64,000 nucleotides of DNA, taken from positions 124,001 through 188,000 of the forward strand of contig NZ_JAJEWK010000012.1 of NCBI RefSeq assembly GCF_020687745.1, given 5' to 3'. This stretch comes from Chryseobacterium sp. MFBS3-17. Its GTDB lineage: Bacteria > Bacteroidota > Bacteroidia > Flavobacteriales > Weeksellaceae. Below the pieces are notes generated by a model. It did not search any database and was not told the origin of the DNA. It saw nothing but the letters and a program-made list of their open reading frames with translations. The translations under genes were made by a program, and so were the position numbers. Of this stretch, positions 43,863 to 53,537 are shown one piece after another (the stretch's first letter is position 1; each line of letters begins with the position of its first letter).

Positions 43863-44936
43863 ATGAGAAAATTATCTGTTTTGATGATACTGATTTGTTC
43901 AGTCACCGCTGCACAGCAGGTTCCGGTACTGGACAACGCTACGGCCGCGGCTCTGGCAGAAAAGCCTTTGCACTGCATCAGTCAGGAGTATCCCAATAAA
44001 ACCGCTCATGTGATCAATGGGGCTGCAGACGCGGTGATGTCTCCCCGTGAGTTGCATCCCAGTTTTTATGGTTGTTTCGACTGGCATTCGTCGGTGCATG
44101 GCCACTGGATGCTGGTGCGGCTGCTGAAAACGCATCCCGGACTGGAGAAAGCAGAAGAGATTTTCGAATTGTTAAGCCATTCTTTTTCACCCGAAAAAAT
44201 TAAGGCTGAAGCGGCCTACTTCACCCGCTTTCAGATTGCCCAGAATTTTGAGCGGACCTATGGCTGGGCATGGTTGCTGAAACTGGACGAAGAACTGGTC
44301 ACGTGGAACCATCCGCAGGCCAAAATCTGGCACCGGAATCTGAAGTCGCTCACCGATGAAATTCTGAGGCTGTGGAAAAACTACCTGCCTAATCAAACCT
44401 ACCCGAACCGTACCGGAGTTCATCCCAATTCAGCATTTGCACTGGCATTTGCGCTGGACTGGGCGCGTGCTGTGGGCGATAAGGCGTTTGAAAAGCAGCT
44501 CAGTGATAAAGCCCGAACGTTTTATCTGAATGACCGGAAGACCCCGGCATATCTGGAGCCGGATGGCAGTGATTTTTTCTCGCCCAGCCTTCAGATAGCA
44601 GATTTAATGCGCCGGGTACTGCCACAGGCCGAATTTCAGAAATGGCTGACCCGTTTCTACACCCGGCAAAGTCTGGATAATCTGGACTTGATGCCCGTCA
44701 TCAGTGATATCAATGACTATCAGACGGTGCATTTGGTAGGTTTGTCGCTTACCCGCGCGTGGTGCATGAAGGGCGTTGCGGCCGCACTCCCGGCAAATCA
44801 CAAATTGAGGAAACGGTTTACGGCCTCTGCCGACCGGTTTCTAGCTCATGCGTTGCCGCTGGTGTTTCAGGGCAATTACGGCGGTGACCACTGGCTGGCC
44901 AGTTTCGCTGTGTACGCTCTGTCTGATGGGGAGTGA
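43863..44936 (+). CDS. DUF2891 family secreted protein
   Basis: 357 aa. Signal peptide near residues 1-18 (LMILICSVTAAQQ). The DUF2891 signature is HPSFYGCFDWHSSVHGHWML, with other conserved parts YGWAWLLKLDEEL, YPNRTGVHPNSAFALAFALD, LEPDGSDFFSPSL, and the C-terminal GNYGGDHWLASFAVYAL. The many conserved His and aromatic residues and the helical pattern recall (alpha/alpha)6-barrel enzymes acting on sugars, but the activity is not known. Probably periplasmic. Confidence 0.9.
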   Translation: MRKLSVLMILICSVTAAQQVPVLDNATAAALAEKPLHCISQEYPNKTAHVINGAADAVMSPRELHPSFYGCFDWHSSVHGHWMLVRLLKTHPGLEKAEEIFELLSHSFSPEKIKAEAAYFTRFQIAQNFERTYGWAWLLKLDEELVTWNHPQAKIWHRNLKSLTDEILRLWKNYLPNQTYPNRTGVHPNSAFALAFALDWARAVGDKAFEKQLSDKARTFYLNDRKTPAYLEPDGSDFFSPSLQIADLMRRVLPQAEFQKWLTRFYTRQSLDNLDLMPVISDINDYQTVHLVGLSLTRAWCMKGVAAALPANHKLRKRFTASADRFLAHALPLVFQGNYGGDHWLASFAVYALSDGE

Positions 44937-45082
44937 AGTTTGGCTGATTGATGATGGGCTATTCCCTCTTAATTGATGGTGATTTTAGCAAAAAATTATG
45001 TTTATATTTGACTTATAACTAAAAAAGGTCAACCTGCTTTAGAGCACGAATAACATTGTACATATAAAAGTTTTTTGTAAAA

Positions 45083-45829
45083 ATGATAGACCTTGACATA
45101 AGTTTCGATTTTAGAAATGATAGCGTTTGTGGTGACCCCGATTCTGATAGTCCAAAACTATATGAAATGCATAAGTATTTGTGGAGTAAGAGGCTTCCTT
45201 CAGAACAATCATTTTCATTTTAAACTTTCAAAATTGGCGGTAAATATGGTAGAATCGTATTAAAAAACAATTTAACCGATAATTTATCAAGCGACAGAAT
45301 GTGTCCACATTTCGTTGGGAAATATAAAGGTCGATATGATGATTGGTTGTCTGAAGAAGAAAAAGAACAATTTAAACATATTGTGAGAACAATTGGAGGA
45401 CACATCGTTTTTCCTGCACACAAAAAAAATGGATTTACAATAAATCAAGCCAGAGGTGTGAACAAAAAAATATGTGATCGGTTCGATTTGACTTTAGAGT
45501 GTATAAGACTTTTTTATATTGGAGAGCAAAGTCCATTGTATGATGCGATTTTAAGATATGAGAACTTCTTTTATTTATTCAAAGATTTCAAAAATTACAT
45601 TAAATTTTTTCTTCTTCAGGATTTTGTCGATGAAAATTATCAGATCATATTTTGTTTGCCATTTGAAAATTTTGAGCGATCTCCTTTACCACAAAATATT
45701 GAAGAATACAAAGCTTATAAATCAAACACCATAAACTTAATACTTAAAAGAAATAGCCGCATATTAAACGCTTTCCATGACCATTCTGATGAGGTTCTTC
45801 TTTTAGTAAAAGAAAATGAGGTGAAATAA
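45083..45829 (+). pseudogene. DUF6994-like gene interrupted by an in-frame TAA
   Basis: From the ATG at 45083 the frame reads MIDLDISFDFRND, DPDSDSPKLYEMHKYLWSKR, LPSEQSFSF, TAA (45221-45223), and then continues open through TFKIGGKYGRIVLKNN and MCPHFVGKYKGR to a stop at 45827. The two parts together match the order of DUF6994-type proteins: an N-terminal DPDSxSPxL..YH..LW motif, then a longer alpha/beta domain. Residues after the stop could still be made from the ATG at 45299 (176 aa). AT-rich compared with its neighbours. Function unknown. Confidence 0.65.
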
Positions 45830-45851
45830 AGATAATTGCGTTGCCCTTTTT

Positions 45852-45859
45852 TATCTTTG
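45852..45859 (+). promoter_or_regulatory. -7 box of the DinB-family gene
   Basis: TATCTTTG, full match, 32 bases before the ATG at 45892. It excludes the earlier in-frame TTG at 45841 as start. The -33 element is not clear. Confidence 0.5.
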
Positions 45860-45891
45860 ATTACTACAAAACTGTAAAACGCAAGATCACC

Positions 45892-46368
45892 ATGACCAGA
45901 AACACCACCATTGCGGGCAGATTAAGAGAGGTATTCCTGAACGGGCACTGGATTGCCGCGACCAATTACAGGGAGCAGTTACAAAGCGTAAACTGGCAGC
46001 AGGCCACACAAAAAGTGGGCGATCTGAACACGATTGCAGCGCTCACTTTCCACATCAACTATTACCTGGCCGGACTTTTAAGCGCTTTTGAAACCGGAAA
46101 ACTCGAAATCAGGGACCGGTACAGTTTTGATCTTCCACCAATTACCTCGGAAGCGGATTGGAATCATTTGGTAACTACATTGTTAGATAACGCAGAAAAG
46201 TTTGCTCAGACCGTTCAGCAAATGGACGATGCTGTTTTTGATCAGCCATTTATTGATGAGAAATACGGAACCTTTTTGCGGAATATAGAAGGCGTCATAG
46301 AACACAGCTATTATCACCTGGGGCAAATTTCCTTAATCCGGAAATTAATTGCAGAGGGTGAGGGGTAA
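45892..46368 (+). CDS. DinB-family putative metal-dependent protein
   Basis: 158 aa from the ATG at 45892. Four-helix DinB-like fold with the expected spread-out His ligands: an early one in HWIAATNYREQL, one in LTFHINYYLAGLL and one in EHSYYHLGQISLIRKL near the end. Members act as thiol-S-transferases or are induced by damage, but most are uncharacterised. The gene converges with the DUF4349 gene, 30 bases apart. Confidence 0.88.
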   Translation: MTRNTTIAGRLREVFLNGHWIAATNYREQLQSVNWQQATQKVGDLNTIAALTFHINYYLAGLLSAFETGKLEIRDRYSFDLPPITSEADWNHLVTTLLDNAEKFAQTVQQMDDAVFDQPFIDEKYGTFLRNIEGVIEHSYYHLGQISLIRKLIAEGEG

Positions 46369-46398
46369 GCAAGACTAATGAAAAAAATCCATGTCACC

Positions 46399-47580
46399 CT
46401 ACCTCGGCCGGTACTTTTCATACGGATCTTCAGGCGGGGAGTCCTGCTGATCGGGTTCGGGGTTCTGCGCATCGGTTTGCGGCGACGCTTCCTGCTGCTT
46501 GTGAGTTTCCTGTGATGGAGTTTCCACGGTTGGGAAACGCTCCTGCGTAACGGTTGTTGCTGCTTTTTTCCGCCGGTTTCTGCGAACCAGATACCAGATG
46601 AGGAGCAGAATCAGCAATACTGGCCAGAAGGGGAGCAGCGCCAGAAAAATCTTTTCCAGCACGTCAAATCCTTTCATAAACGCGGAGCCATAACTGCTTT
46701 CTTCTTTTTGGATGCCTTGTGCACCGTCGGTCTGCATGCTTTCTGCTCCGGCTGCTATGCGGTTTTCGGTGAGCGTGATTTGCAGATCTGACATTTGGCC
46801 GGGAACCGGATCAGTACCGCTGGAAATGACACTGCGCATGGTGAGTTGACCCAGCATTCCCGGCAACTCACGGGTGGCAATGTCCACAGATGAGGTGGGA
46901 ATGCGTGCGCGGATGATTTGCTTCCGGAAGCCGTTTTCTTCGCCGAAGTTCTCTGAAATAATCTGTCCGCCATACCTGCGGATTTCTGATTCCAGCAGAT
47001 TTTTTGACGGATTCAGATCGGTGACAGAAATGCTGAGTTCAGCCGTTTTGACCAGTGGTTGCACCTTTCGTTCGGCTTGTGCCGTGGGTTCAGATAGTGG
47101 CTGTTGCTCTGTGGGAGCAGTTTCTGGTGCAGATGGTGTCTGAGGGGTTTCGCTGCGCGTGGTTGCAGACGATACCTTTTCCAGGGTTTTGGAAATGGCC
47201 GAGAGAATTTCTGAAGGCTTATTGCTCCGGTTAATGATCTGCCCCGCCGAATCTACTGTTTTGATGAGGTCTGTGTTTTTTTCAATCTCGCTTTTGGCCT
47301 TCTGCAATACCGCATTCACAGAATCCAGCGTGTAGGCATTCTCCTGAATAGCCTTTTCCACCGTTTTTTTTGTTTTTTCGATATGCGGAGCCACCACTTT
47401 GTTGAACTTTGCGGTGTCATTTACGATTTTGGAAATAGAATCCAGGGTTTTCAGGCCGCTGTTGGCTTTGGTAAAAAGGCTGTCGGCGGTTTTTATGGTG
47501 TCTGAAGTCTGCTTCAGTTCGGTTTTTGAACACGAAACGGTCAGCATGATCATCAAAATATATACGACTAAGTTTTTCAT
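46399..47580 (-). CDS. DUF4349 domain lipoprotein
   Basis: 393 aa from the ATG at 47580 (MKNLVVYILMIM); the frame is open 30 codons upstream. Lipobox MLTVSC (Cys 17). Residues about 20-130 are a helical Ser/Thr/Lys-rich region (KTADSLFTKANSGLKTLD, KTVEKAIQENAYTLDSVN). A Pro/Thr/Gln-rich linker follows. The DUF4349 domain covers about 180-290 (KTAELSISVTDL, RYGGQIISENF, IRARIPTSS). A membrane helix (FLALLPFWPVLLILLLIWYLV) is followed by a basic stop (RRNRRKK) and a Pro/Gln-rich tail. It is thus anchored at both ends. Function unknown. Confidence 0.85.
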   Translation of the reverse strand: MKNLVVYILMIMLTVSCSKTELKQTSDTIKTADSLFTKANSGLKTLDSISKIVNDTAKFNKVVAPHIEKTKKTVEKAIQENAYTLDSVNAVLQKAKSEIEKNTDLIKTVDSAGQIINRSNKPSEILSAISKTLEKVSSATTRSETPQTPSAPETAPTEQQPLSEPTAQAERKVQPLVKTAELSISVTDLNPSKNLLESEIRRYGGQIISENFGEENGFRKQIIRARIPTSSVDIATRELPGMLGQLTMRSVISSGTDPVPGQMSDLQITLTENRIAAGAESMQTDGAQGIQKEESSYGSAFMKGFDVLEKIFLALLPFWPVLLILLLIWYLVRRNRRKKAATTVTQERFPTVETPSQETHKQQEASPQTDAQNPEPDQQDSPPEDPYEKYRPR

Positions 47581-47798
47581 TGTACAGGTATTTCTCCGGG
47601 GATTCTGCAAAATATATTCCTTAAAACAGAAAAGCGTTCCGGTTTTCATCAAAATGCTGAAAATGAGCAATCTGCAGTTGATGTTTCAAATGGGTGAGGG
47701 CCGGATGTCCCGCCGCCTGTCAGGAAATGCCTACCTCTACAGAATAAAATGCAAATAATGCAGTTATAACAGTGAAGTTTTTCCCGGAAATATATTTT

Positions 47799-48008
47799 TT
47801 AAATGGAATCCGGCCGTTTCAGGCTTTTTAGAATCTGAGACGGGGCTACAAACAAAAAAGAAGTGAGCAAAGTGATGATGGTAAACATGCCCGCGAAGTC
47901 CAGAATTTGCAGGAAAACGCTGTGTGGAGCAGGATCGCTGTCCACTGCATAGCCAATTATCGTGATGATAAAAGAAACCGCAAGAATTGTGAGTATTTTC
48001 TTCTTCAT
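47799..48008 (-). CDS. Small membrane protein
   Basis: 69 aa with two hydrophobic segments (ILTILAVSFIITIIGYAV and LDFAGMFTIITLLTSFLFV) and charged ends. ATG start with a plausible leader. No family recognised. It diverges from the TetR gene at 48207. Confidence 0.6.
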   Translation of the reverse strand: MKKKILTILAVSFIITIIGYAVDSDPAPHSVFLQILDFAGMFTIITLLTSFLFVAPSQILKSLKRPDSI

Positions 48009-48179
48009 TTTGTGTAATTTTATCTGGTGAAACCAGTTCGGAAATATCAGACCCTACAGAATACAGTTAATCAGTTGAAAAATTAACCCGTCCAAATGTG
48101 GCCATGATGATTCCGGTACAAAGTAAACAAAAATTCCGGAAATTACTCACGATAACTCACGTAATTGAGAAAATAAGTA

Positions 48180-48187
48180 TAGATTTG
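48180..48187 (+). promoter_or_regulatory. -7 box of the second tetR gene
   Basis: TAGATTTG, full match. The sequence just upstream holds a direct repeat ACTCAC (about 48146 and 48155) and CTCA-N6-TGAG, possible operator halves. Confidence 0.5.
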
Positions 48188-48206
48188 TAATTAAAACGCA
48201 AATATC

Positions 48207-48893
48207 ATGACACCAAAACTAAACACCAAAGAAACTCAGAAACCCGCACGCAAAGTGACCTCGGGTCCTATTAGAGAGAAAGCACGGACCATGAATAAAT
48301 TGGTTGCCTCTGTGGGCAAAGTGCTCAAGAAAAAAGGCTACGCCGGACTCAATGTGGCGTCCATTTGTAAGGAAGCCGGGGTAGACCGCAGGCTGGTTTA
48401 CACCTATTTCGGGGGACTGAATAACCTTATTGAAACCTATATCGTTCAGAAGGATTATTGGGTTTCTTCGGCTAAGGATATTGCGGTAAATCTGGTGGAG
48501 AATAAAGAAGCGCCAACCAGTGAAGATGCCGCCGCCCTGCTCCGCGGACAGTTTGAAGCGGTCTATGATGACAAGGTGCTGCAGAGATTAATCCACTGGG
48601 AACTGGGAGAAGATAATAAAATTCTGCGCAAAATTTCTGACGAACGGGAACAATTGGGCGAAGAACTTTTTAAACTGATTGAACCGTCGTTTGAAAATTC
48701 AGAAATAGACCTGCGGGCCGTCATCGCACTGCAGGTGGGCGGTCTGTACTATCTGGCACTTCATGCGCAGTCTAATGGCAGTTTGTTCTGTGGCATAGAC
48801 GTGCTGCAGCCGGAAGGTAAACAACGGATTGAGAATGCACTGAATAAAATCATGGAAATGTGCTATGATGAAATCCCAAAAAAGAAAAAATAA
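48207..48893 (+). CDS. TetR-family transcriptional regulator
   Basis: 228 aa. A basic N-terminal extension of about 28 residues (NTKETQKPARKVTSG) is longer than usual and could contact DNA. HTH at about 35-78: LKKKGYAGLNVASICKEAG then VDRRLVYTYFGGLNNLIETY. The ligand domain is unlike that of the efflux regulator at 11512. No obvious regulated operon adjoins it; divergent from a small membrane protein. Its target may be itself or distant genes. Confidence 0.9.
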   Translation: MTPKLNTKETQKPARKVTSGPIREKARTMNKLVASVGKVLKKKGYAGLNVASICKEAGVDRRLVYTYFGGLNNLIETYIVQKDYWVSSAKDIAVNLVENKEAPTSEDAAALLRGQFEAVYDDKVLQRLIHWELGEDNKILRKISDEREQLGEELFKLIEPSFENSEIDLRAVIALQVGGLYYLALHAQSNGSLFCGIDVLQPEGKQRIENALNKIMEMCYDEIPKKKK

Positions 48894-48929
48894 AAATACA
48901 TAAAACGCTCAGATCTTCTGAGCAACCTG

Positions 48930-48963
48930 AAAGCGGTTTTCTACAGAAAGCCGCTTTTTTTGT
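48930..48963 (+). terminator. Terminator of the second tetR gene
   Basis: AAAGCGGTTTTCT pairs with AGAAAGCCGCTTT (one G-T), then T. A second small hairpin GCTCAGA-TCT-TCTGAGC lies just before it (48907-48923). Confidence 0.8.
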
Positions 48964-49003
48964 TTTTATTTAAATATAATTCATTCGTATGAGAATAAAT
49001 GTA

Positions 49004-49011
49004 TATATTTG
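49004..49011 (+). promoter_or_regulatory. -7 box of the T9SS beta-helix gene
   Basis: TATATTTG, full match. It leaves a long leader of about 110 bases that contains GGCGGC-A-GCCGCC (49056-49068), a GC-rich dyad unlike its AT-rich surroundings. Confidence 0.5.
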
Positions 49012-49128
49012 TTTGGCTTTATGTGAAATAATTGAGGATTAGAATAACGGTGTGTGGCGGCAGCCGCCCAACCGAGCTGATGAAGGCATTTGGAACAGCA
49101 TATTTTTTTAACCTTTTAATATTCTTTT

Positions 49129-50943
49129 ATGAAGAAAATCTATTCTTTATTTTTGATGACATCTGTTGGATTGTCGGCCGGGTTGCAGGCACAGACCACC
49201 AGATACGTAAAACAGAATGCCACCGGATCCGGAGCCTCATGGCAGGATGCCTCCGGTGATTTGCAGCTGATGATTAATGCGTCGGTTGCCGGGGACAAGG
49301 TCTACGTAGCCGAAGGAACCTATCTTGCGGCACACAAAGCCAGCAATGATGTGTTCCAGTGGCTTACCAATAACCCGCGCGGCACCACCAATGATAAAGC
49401 CAAAACTTTTGTACTGAAAGAAGGGGTGGCCGTATATGGCGGATTTTCTGCTACCGCGCCGGTGACCGATTTGTCCCTGCGGGATTTTGACCAGCATGTG
49501 AGCCTGATTACCACCGATGTGCTGGGAGATGATGCCGGCTTTGATTTCCCGGCCAGCTATATAGATAATCATTATCACGCTGTAGTGGCCGCAGGACTTA
49601 CCGCAGAAACCATATTTGACGGATTCTCCATCACAGGCGGAACCCATTCGACGGCCGATGACTATGATTATATCGTGATCAATGGTGTGCAGGTGCAACA
49701 GGGCATGGGTGGAGGACTGGCCATTGTGGAAGCCAATGTGAAGATGGAAAACATCAGAATCTTCCAGACCGGTAAGCCCATTTATATGAAAACCTCTACT
49801 GCGTCCATGAAAAACATTTCCATCACCAACAGTTACTATCAGTTCGAAGTAAACGGCTCTGTTCTATCCTTGGAAAACCTGAATTTCTCAGATAATCTTG
49901 GAAACTTAAGACTGGATTCTGATTATACTTTACCTATTGAAACCGTTGTAAATTTGAAAAACGCCACTTTTGCCAGAAATACTGCCGGTGCCATCAGAAT
50001 CTGGCGCGATGCTCAGAAAGCCGCTACCCTGAATATGGATAAAGTTGCATTTTTGGGAAATCAGGCTCCAAGCTATGGTATTATTCAGAATAATGGAGGT
50101 CATTTAAGAATGAGCAATATAGTAGCTATGGGAAATACTTCCGGAAATCAGTCAGGGTTTTTGCGGTTGAATACGCTCAACCAGAGCATCATTACCCATG
50201 TGGAAATTGTGAACAGTACCATTGTGAGCAATTATAACAATTACGACTGGCAAACAGGTACGGGAGCATTGTCCGGCTTAACGGCTACCAATGCCCATGT
50301 ACAAATTGTAAACTCAATCATCTGGGGCAATAAGCGGGCCGGAAATTATGTAAATATGCTGGGTACCGGAAATCCCAACCTGGTGGTGAGCAACAGCATC
50401 ATTCAGGATGCGTATGATGCCGGCGGGGTATGGAATGCTGATTATGGGGTAGATGGCGGCGGCAATTCCGGAGCCATGCCGGCATTCACGCAATACATTC
50501 CGATGGGTACTACGGCTTTTTCAAACGGTGACCTGTCACTGCAGCCCAACAGTGCCGGGATTAATGCAGGCAGCAATACGCTGTACAATACCATTATTGG
50601 TGATCCTTCCAATGATTTTGACCTTGCTGGAAATGTCCGTCTCATGGGCAGCACGATTGATATGGGTGCTTACGAATTTTTGGAGGCTCTTTCTGTTACA
50701 GAAACGCCGGGGAAAAACACACTGGTGGTTTATCCCAATCCGGCAAGTGATAAAATTTACATTTCCGGAGCAGATGTACCTGTATCCTTTGAGATGTACA
50801 ATATGGCGGGTCAGCGCGTGCTGTGGGGCAAGACCGATGCGAGAAACCGTGAAATCAACGTCGGATTCCTGCGTACAGGCACTTATGTACTGAAAGTAGA
50901 AAACAAAACCGGAACCTGGACACAGAAAATAATTAAGAAGTAA
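49129..50943 (+). CDS. T9SS-exported right-handed beta-helix protein with type A sorting domain
   Basis: 604 aa, with a signal peptide ending near AGLQAQ. It begins with the pattern of DUF1565/pectate-lyase-like helices (TRYVKQNATGSGASWQDASG, VYVAEGTYL) and continues with repeated short strands (FDGFSITGGT, VKMENIRIFQ, MKNISITNSYY, LENLNFSDN, NLKNATFARN, MSNIVAMGN, VNSTIVSN, VNSIIWGN). No pectate-lyase catalytic residues were recognised, so a structural or polysaccharide-binding role is as likely as an enzyme. The sorting domain (LVVYPNPASDKIYISG to KIIKK) is clearly diverged from those of the five-gene array. Confidence 0.9.
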   Translation: MKKIYSLFLMTSVGLSAGLQAQTTRYVKQNATGSGASWQDASGDLQLMINASVAGDKVYVAEGTYLAAHKASNDVFQWLTNNPRGTTNDKAKTFVLKEGVAVYGGFSATAPVTDLSLRDFDQHVSLITTDVLGDDAGFDFPASYIDNHYHAVVAAGLTAETIFDGFSITGGTHSTADDYDYIVINGVQVQQGMGGGLAIVEANVKMENIRIFQTGKPIYMKTSTASMKNISITNSYYQFEVNGSVLSLENLNFSDNLGNLRLDSDYTLPIETVVNLKNATFARNTAGAIRIWRDAQKAATLNMDKVAFLGNQAPSYGIIQNNGGHLRMSNIVAMGNTSGNQSGFLRLNTLNQSIITHVEIVNSTIVSNYNNYDWQTGTGALSGLTATNAHVQIVNSIIWGNKRAGNYVNMLGTGNPNLVVSNSIIQDAYDAGGVWNADYGVDGGGNSGAMPAFTQYIPMGTTAFSNGDLSLQPNSAGINAGSNTLYNTIIGDPSNDFDLAGNVRLMGSTIDMGAYEFLEALSVTETPGKNTLVVYPNPASDKIYISGADVPVSFEMYNMAGQRVLWGKTDARNREINVGFLRTGTYVLKVENKTGTWTQKIIKK

Positions 50944-50969
50944 TTTTTGTCGGTTTTAATTTAATAAAG

Positions 50970-51002
50970 AAAGGCGATTCCATTTTTTGGAGTCGCCTTT
51001 TG
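50970..51002. terminator. Bidirectional terminator between the beta-helix gene and prfC
   Basis: AAAGGCGATTCCA (50970-50982) pairs with TGGAGTCGCCTTT (50988-51000); flanked by T on the plus strand and by T on the minus strand (TTTCTTTATT). Confidence 0.85.
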
Positions 51003-51024
51003 ATTTTCACGAAAACAGAGCATT

Positions 51025-52617
51025 CTACTGCGAAAACTCACTGATAAAATGCAGTTTCACATTCGGGAATTTTTCCTGAGTCATGTGAATGGTAAACGAT
51101 GAATCTGCCAGAAATACCAGTTGGTCAAATTTATCCCGGGCCAGGAAACGTTGTTTCAGCCTGGCAAATTCTTTAAATTCGTCAGATTTTTCATCGGCCT
51201 CTATCCAGCAGGCTTTATGTATGGAAAGCGGTTCGTAGGTGCATTTGGCTCCATATTCGTGCTCCAGACGGTACTGAATCACCTCATACTGCAGCGCCCC
51301 CACCGTCCCGATGATTTTCCGGCCGTTCATTTCCAGTGTGAAGAGCTGTGCCACACCTTCATCCATCAATTGATCAATTCCTTTGGCCAGTTGTTTCGCT
51401 TTCAGGGGATCGTCATTGTTAATGTAACGGAAATGTTCCGGAGAGAAGCTTGGTACGCCTTTGAAGGATAATTTTTCGCCGGAGGTAAGCGTATCCCCGA
51501 TGCGGAAATTTCCGGTGTCGTGCAATCCTACAATATCTCCCGGGAAACTTTCATCCACCACTTCTTTTTTATCGGCAAAAAATGCGTTGGGAGATGAAAA
51601 CTTCATTTTTTTATTTTCGCGCACCAGCAGGTAATTTTCATTGCGCTTAAAGGTGCCGCTTACAATCTTCACAAATGCCAGTCGGTCCCGGTGTTTGGGG
51701 TCCATATTGGCGTGGATTTTAAAAACAAATCCGGTGAAGTTTTTTTCTTCCGGTTTCACCAGGCGAACGTCGGACTCTGTGGGTTGAGGCATTGGCGCAA
51801 TTTCAATAAAAGCATCCAGTAGTTCCCGGACGCCGAAATTATTCAGCGCCGATCCGAAAAATACCGGCTGAAGATTTCCGTCCATATAATCCTGCCGGTT
51901 GAATTCCGGATACACCGTTTCTACCAGTTCCAGTTCGTCCCGAAGGGTTGCAGCGGCTTTCGGACCAATCATGTCATCAATATTCGCTTCGTTGATGTCT
52001 GAAACTTTTACAGATTCGCCTACTTTCTGCTTCTTTTCTTCCAGGAAAAACTCAATATTCTTTTCCCAGATGTTATAAATTCCCTGAAAGTCGCTTCCCA
52101 TACCAATAGGCAGTGAAAGCGGAGTTACGGTAAGTCCCAGTTTCTGTTCTACTTCATCCAGCAAATCAAAGGCATCTTTCCCCTCGCGGTCCAATTTGTT
52201 GATGAAGACCAGCATGGGAATGTTCCGCATGCGGCACACCTGAACCAGTTTTTCGGTCTGTTCTTCCACCCCTTTGGCCACATCAATGACCACAATCACA
52301 GAATCTACTGCAGTGAGCGTGCGGAACGTGTCTTCGGCAAAATCCTTGTGTCCGGGCGTGTCCAGAATGTTGATTTTGAATCCTTTATATTCAAAGGCAA
52401 GTACAGAAGTGGCTACGGAAATTCCTCTTTGTCTTTCAATTTCCATAAAGTCAGATGTAGCCCCTTTTTTTATTTTGTTTGATTTTACCGCTCCCGCTTC
52501 CTGAATGGCGCCCCCGAAAAGAAGGAGCTTCTCCGTAAGCGTGGTTTTACCGGCATCGGGGTGAGAGATAATCCCGAAGGTTTTTCTTTTCTGAATTTCT
52601 TTAAGTAAATCTGACAT
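51025..52617 (-). CDS. prfC: Peptide chain release factor 3
   Basis: 530 aa. GTPase that removes RF1/RF2 from the ribosome after termination. GTP-binding motifs in order: SHPDAGKTTLTE (G1, 18-29), RGISVATSV (G2), DTPGHKDF (G3), FINKLDREGKD (G4), followed by the EF-G-like domain II (FTGFVFKIHANMDPKHRDR) and domain III (LFTLEMNGRKIIGTVGALQYEV). Length and C-terminal part (RLKQRFLARDKFDQLVFLADS) are those of RF3, not of EF-G. Housekeeping. Confidence 0.97.
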   Translation of the reverse strand: MSDLLKEIQKRKTFGIISHPDAGKTTLTEKLLLFGGAIQEAGAVKSNKIKKGATSDFMEIERQRGISVATSVLAFEYKGFKINILDTPGHKDFAEDTFRTLTAVDSVIVVIDVAKGVEEQTEKLVQVCRMRNIPMLVFINKLDREGKDAFDLLDEVEQKLGLTVTPLSLPIGMGSDFQGIYNIWEKNIEFFLEEKKQKVGESVKVSDINEANIDDMIGPKAAATLRDELELVETVYPEFNRQDYMDGNLQPVFFGSALNNFGVRELLDAFIEIAPMPQPTESDVRLVKPEEKNFTGFVFKIHANMDPKHRDRLAFVKIVSGTFKRNENYLLVRENKKMKFSSPNAFFADKKEVVDESFPGDIVGLHDTGNFRIGDTLTSGEKLSFKGVPSFSPEHFRYINNDDPLKAKQLAKGIDQLMDEGVAQLFTLEMNGRKIIGTVGALQYEVIQYRLEHEYGAKCTYEPLSIHKACWIEADEKSDEFKEFARLKQRFLARDKFDQLVFLADSSFTIHMTQEKFPNVKLHFISEFSQ

Positions 52618-52669
52618 AGTGAAAATTATGGGTGCAAAAATCGGGATTTTCTATGACATGTGAAAATAC

Positions 52670-52677
52670 TATATTTG
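52670..52677 (+). promoter_or_regulatory. -7 box of the CPBP-protease/rdgB unit
   Basis: TATATTTG, full match, 16 bases before the ATG at 52694. TTT is present 19 bases upstream in place of TTG. Confidence 0.55.
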
Positions 52678-52693
52678 TGCAAATTATGCTTAA

Positions 52694-53533
52694 ATGAAAA
52701 GAAAATTCAAAGCCGGACTGCCACACTTCACCTTCGGTATGCAGGGCGCTGCCGCACTTTTTCTGGGAGCACTGGTCGCGGTTTTTGTGATGAACGGAGC
52801 CGGTTTAAGCCTGAGCTTAATGTCCGGGAAAGCCATTGTTGCACATGATGCGTATCTCATCATCAGCAACGCAGTCATCTGGATGGCGGCCATTTTCGCC
52901 TTTGATTATTTTATTTGCCGAAAACAAACGGGCATGAAGCTTAATTTTAATTTATCGGCTAAAAATTTCTCCACTTACGCCTTTGTTTTTCCTCTGATGG
53001 CGGGTATGATGCTGATTGCGGATTTTGTAACCGCACAGATTCCTGTAACCGGACCGTTCTTCGGACCCATGTATGAATTCTTTTCGGAGCTGATGGAGAA
53101 GATGACATCTGATACTGCCACATTGTTTATTTTGGCGGTGGTCATGGCACCACTTTTTGAGGAAATTGTATTCCGCGGGATCATGCAGAAAGGGATGATT
53201 AACGGAGGCATGAAACCCACCTCTGCGATCTGGATTTCGGCCATTGTGTTTGGTCTGGTACATGCCAATATCTGGCAGTTTACCGGTGCGGTGCTGCTGG
53301 GATATGTGCTGGGACTGGTGTATCACCGGACCAAATCCCTACTGATGCCTATTTTATTGCACGCCTTTAATAATTTCGTTTCGCTTCTTCTGATCCATTA
53401 TACGGATACAGAAAGTTTTGCAGATGCCTTCGGGGTTTCATCCTATATTTTGCTGGCCGCCGGAATCGCATTGTTTGGAATATTTTATTACTTTTTCACA
53501 GAAAAATACGAGATTGCACACGCAGAAGATTAA
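52694..53533 (+). CDS. CPBP-family intramembrane metalloprotease
   Basis: 279 aa, about eight membrane helices. Catalytic motifs are in place: APLFEEIVFRG (Glu 156, Glu 157, Arg 161), IVFGLVHANIWQ (His 190) and ILLHAFNNFVSL (third motif with His and Asn). Such Abi/CAAX-type proteins process prenylated or bacteriocin-like peptides, or act in stress responses; substrate unknown. It starts 16 bases after a -7 box. rdgB begins 4 bases after its stop codon. Confidence 0.93.
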   Translation: MKRKFKAGLPHFTFGMQGAAALFLGALVAVFVMNGAGLSLSLMSGKAIVAHDAYLIISNAVIWMAAIFAFDYFICRKQTGMKLNFNLSAKNFSTYAFVFPLMAGMMLIADFVTAQIPVTGPFFGPMYEFFSELMEKMTSDTATLFILAVVMAPLFEEIVFRGIMQKGMINGGMKPTSAIWISAIVFGLVHANIWQFTGAVLLGYVLGLVYHRTKSLLMPILLHAFNNFVSLLLIHYTDTESFADAFGVSSYILLAAGIALFGIFYYFFTEKYEIAHAED

Positions 53534-53537
53534 ATTT

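Noticed and set aside
49032-49259. 75-codon plus frame at the start of the beta-helix gene
   Set aside because: Other-frame overlap with the signal peptide of the real gene.
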